Assembly (NCBI GenBank): GCA_025330725.1
Contig: JAIWND010000004.1
Location: forward strand, 868,001 to 932,000
DNA: 64,000 bases
Origin: Chlamydoabsidia padenii
Taxonomy: Eukaryota > Mucoromycota > Mucoromycetes > Mucorales > Cunninghamellaceae
Reading direction: 5' to 3'
Below, in pieces: positions 61,976 through 64,000 of this stretch (the first letter of the stretch is position 1; every line of letters starts with the position of its first letter). Below the pieces are notes generated by a model. That model had not been told where the DNA came from, ran no database searches, and saw only the letters and a list, made by a program, of their open reading frames with translations. The translations under genes were made by a program, and so were the position numbers.

Positions 61976-63546
61976 GAGTCAGTTGCACTTGCTTTGATAA
62001 TTAGTAGTATGAGCTTACCTTGATGATATTTTCTTTGTTTAGGTGGGACACCAATAATGGAAGGTGAGCTCCACTCTAGGTTTTCCAGTTGTAAAACAAA
62101 AACATCATTAAGCAAGACCTGATCATCATCTACTGATGGAGATGGAAGTGCGAAAGAAAGAGAGTAAAATAAAAAAAAAGTGAACCCCAAACAAAATATA
62201 CCCCTGAATTTTCAATCCCAGCACACATAACAGATCACGAAACTACTTACTATGAGTGCCACCGCCAAAGATGATGATACTGTCAATATCTCGATCTGTA
62301 TATATAGTTACATAAAAGTAAGTATCCATATTATGTTGAGCTGTATTACATTTGTTCTTTTATGCCAATTACCTAAAACGGCAGAGTGACCGCTACGAGG
62401 AGCAGGAATGTTGCCACCTGCAGTGTGGTTCCTCCATTTTCCAGTACCAGTATTGTACAGCATGATTTGATTCATTGATACAGGAAGAAGACTGTGGCTA
62501 CCGGAAGGATCAGTAACGTTCTTCGCATATATCATTCCTCCAATAATAAGAATTTCTTCATTAGAAATCAATGTTGCCGTATGATCAATCCGAGGTGGAG
62601 GATTGGCGTTATGAGCGACTGGCATAGTGTATGTCCAAGTCTAGAGGGAAAAAAAAGTTCAATGTCAGCTGCATTATGCGAAATATTTAAGCCCCGAAAA
62701 TAACTCACGTTGGTATCAATCATGGCCCAAAGGCTATAATACGCAGTAGCAGATTCTTTATGGGTAGTCGAGTCACTAATACGGTAATAGATTTCTGAAA
62801 CAGTTACGAATTGTCATCAATATGTAGCATTCTTTTTGATCTGGATCCGAAGCATGCTCTTACCTGACCCCACCCCACATCCAAATGCGGCCTTGGTAAT
62901 CTGATGTAGCTGTGTGTTGTTTTCTGATGAAAGAAAAAAGTATTACCGTGACAAATTCCGAGAAAACAACCTTTTAATCATAATGACATAACATGTTGAA
63001 AGTGTAAAAGGGGCGTTTACCTTGGTGGCAAACTAGAAAGACCTTTTATCAAAGGCTTTGACCACGTATTCCATTCAGCATGATAAAAGTAGGTGGTGCT
63101 AATAGACTGGTTTCTATCATTAGGGTCTATGTCATTGAGTTCTGTTGCTCCTCCATTGACAATGAGACCTTTATTCCAGCAGGGAGCCGAGCCAAAATAT
63201 GCACGCGATTTGATTGGATGCGGTGTTTCAATGTTCTGCCAACTTGGTTCTGTAGCATCCCAAGCACTGTAAAGGTCCAATCTATAGATGTTGTTTAACA
63301 GTGTACCTGATGATGTTTCTCCGCCAAAACAAACCAAGAATCCTGTCAATATGATACAACCTAAACAAAATACCGAAAAAGATCAACTCGAGTGAGAAGT
63401 CAACTTTTATTTTCTCGAAAGATCATTGGTCTTTTACTGTTTGCCCATCGAGGTGTTGGTTTTATTCCATCATCAGCTGCTGAAAATATTCCATTTGCGA
63501 CAAGAGACAAAACGAGCAGAGCTGTTGTTGTAGTGTAGCGTTGCAT
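61230..63546 (-). CDS. Secreted/membrane kelch-repeat protein, 545 aa
   Basis: Nine minus-strand exons: complement(63438..63546), (63021..63360), (62864..62923), (62709..62775), (62373..62640), (62251..62295), (62019..62129), (61554..61930), (61230..61490). MQRYTTTTALLVLSLVANG is a signal peptide. Kelch blades follow: PRWANS/CIILTGFLVCFGGET, YFGSAPCWNKGLIVNGGATEL, SDYQGRIWMWGGVSDS, PRIDHTATLISNEEILIIGG, PRSGHSAVLG...IIIFGGGTH, and NDVFVLQLENLEW. The last blades are weaker (DVHILDTSNWEW). A stalk precedes a single membrane segment (VGIIAAVISGGVVV...LGGGIFLIIG), then a charged Gln-rich cytosolic tail. The acceptor of exon 4 was chosen because it restores frame and the GGVSDSTT blade turn. The ligand is unknown; related fungal proteins are surface or secretory-pathway kelch proteins. 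Confidence 0.87.
61936..61972 (+). repeat. A37 homopolymer in kelch intron
   Basis: On the gene's strand this is a T37 run just before the CGTAG acceptor, an extreme polypyrimidine tract. Confidence 0.9.
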
Positions 63547-64000
63547 CCGTATACGTACACAGTAGGTGTGTTTCTGTTGAAATAAACTAGACCATCGTTT
63601 TCGTCAGTAATATATATATTTTTTGAAGTCGAAATCAATGAACTCACCTTGTATGATTAAAGTTTTCGATAATGGAACAGAAAAGTAAAAGAAAAACCAT
63701 TCTTGTCCTCATGTCCCCACCTCCTAGAAGAAAGATGTTATCATATATCAAAGTCCATGTGATTCCTTCTATATAACAATACTAGTCGGATGAATCATCG
63801 GTTCGCATAAATCAAAATCAAAATACCCCAGACATTGTATGAGTTCCTTTAAATTCAGGAACACGGAATTTCCTTTTTCAAACCCTGTGACTTAAGCGAG
63901 TCGGGATTTCAAAATTTCCTTTTTTCTTTTTCCACTTTGCTTTCAAGTCAATTCACCTTCCTCTTCCTCTTTTTTAATTTATTCTACTTTACCATGAATT
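63547..64000. other. Upstream region of the kelch gene
   Basis: Contains an upstream ATG at 63712 (minus) opening a hydrophobic leader-like frame (MRTRMVFLLLFCSIIEN) out of frame with the kelch start, a GTGAGT donor-like site, and a strict recurrent element at 63902. Probably leader and promoter. Confidence 0.55.
63902..63909 (+). promoter_or_regulatory. CGGGATTT element
   Basis: GTCGGGATTTCAAAATTTCC, ~190 bp upstream of the upstream ATG at 63712 and ~355 bp upstream of the kelch start codon. Confidence 0.55.

Noticed and set aside
63462..63647. 61-codon ORF overlapping the kelch start
   Set aside because: It is out of frame with the kelch signal peptide at 63546 and contains no domain; treated as possible uORF only.

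Overview
The window is nuclear DNA from a filamentous fungus, most likely an early-diverging one (Mucoromycota, probably Mucorales). The reasons are: dense spliced protein genes with short GT-AG introns, usually 45-110 nt and T-rich before the acceptor; fungal-only families (Pns1, Zn-cluster-type regulator, DUF3020, Pcl-type cyclin, Yrb2); AT-rich spacers full of homopolymer tracts; and an animal-like tRNA-Tyr. The genus is a guess. No rRNA, CRISPR, transposon, virus or secondary-metabolite cluster was seen. Exon boundaries were assembled by hand, requiring splice signals, continuous phase and family fit; single-base slips are possible.

Layout. 1-1441: C-terminal part of a fungal transcription factor. 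1660-3579: choline-transporter-like PNS1. 3715-4400 (-): PH-domain protein. 5244-9327: secreted subtilisin-like protease with 17 exons. 9746-11469: seven-membrane-segment orphan. 11782-12910 (-): kinase-like protein related to plant LPA1 and 2-phosphoglycerate kinase. 13239-14652: LEA2-like membrane protein. 15723-17238: DUF3020 protein. 17673-20095: PPPDE-thioredoxin-PUL protein. 20745-22834 (-): CCT7. 23131-25051: Yrb2/RanBP3. 25416-33157: THADA/Trm732 in 23 exons. 33522-34074 (-): Nudix hydrolase. 35448-36432: Pcl-type cyclin. 37058-37330 (-): small orphan. 37474-38150: three tandem ~230-bp repeats. 38477-39613 (-): short-chain dehydrogenase. 40260-40915: RPL31. 42595-44867: poly(A) polymerase. 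45134-46825: Sel1-repeat protein. 47428-49621 (-): SNW1/Prp45, divergent from an EF-hand protein (49779-50426). 50683-53790 (-): multi-module glycosyltransferase-like protein. 54724-55402 (-): UPF0303 protein in four exons. 55897-58539 (-): glycogen synthase. 58853-59305 (-): possible tiny spliced gene. 59492-60083 (-): Sec61 beta. 60318-60400: tRNA-Tyr with a 10-nt intron. 61230-63546 (-): secreted/membrane kelch protein.

The genes are mostly unlinked housekeeping functions: RNA processing (PAP1, SNW1, THADA), proteostasis (CCT7, PPPDE, Sec61 beta), nuclear transport (Yrb2), carbon storage (glycogen synthase, dehydrogenase) and surface biology (protease, kelch, glycosyltransferase). There is no operon-like logic.

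The strongest unexplained signal is a short element, core CGGGATTT and commonly CGGGATTTGAAA. It occurs 16 times by eye in 64 kb, never in a recognised exon, often 60-210 bp upstream of start codons, in both orientations. Looser variants (CGGCGTTTGAAA and similar) add about a dozen more. It also heads each unit of the tandem repeat at 37.5-38.1 kb and sits inside two introns.
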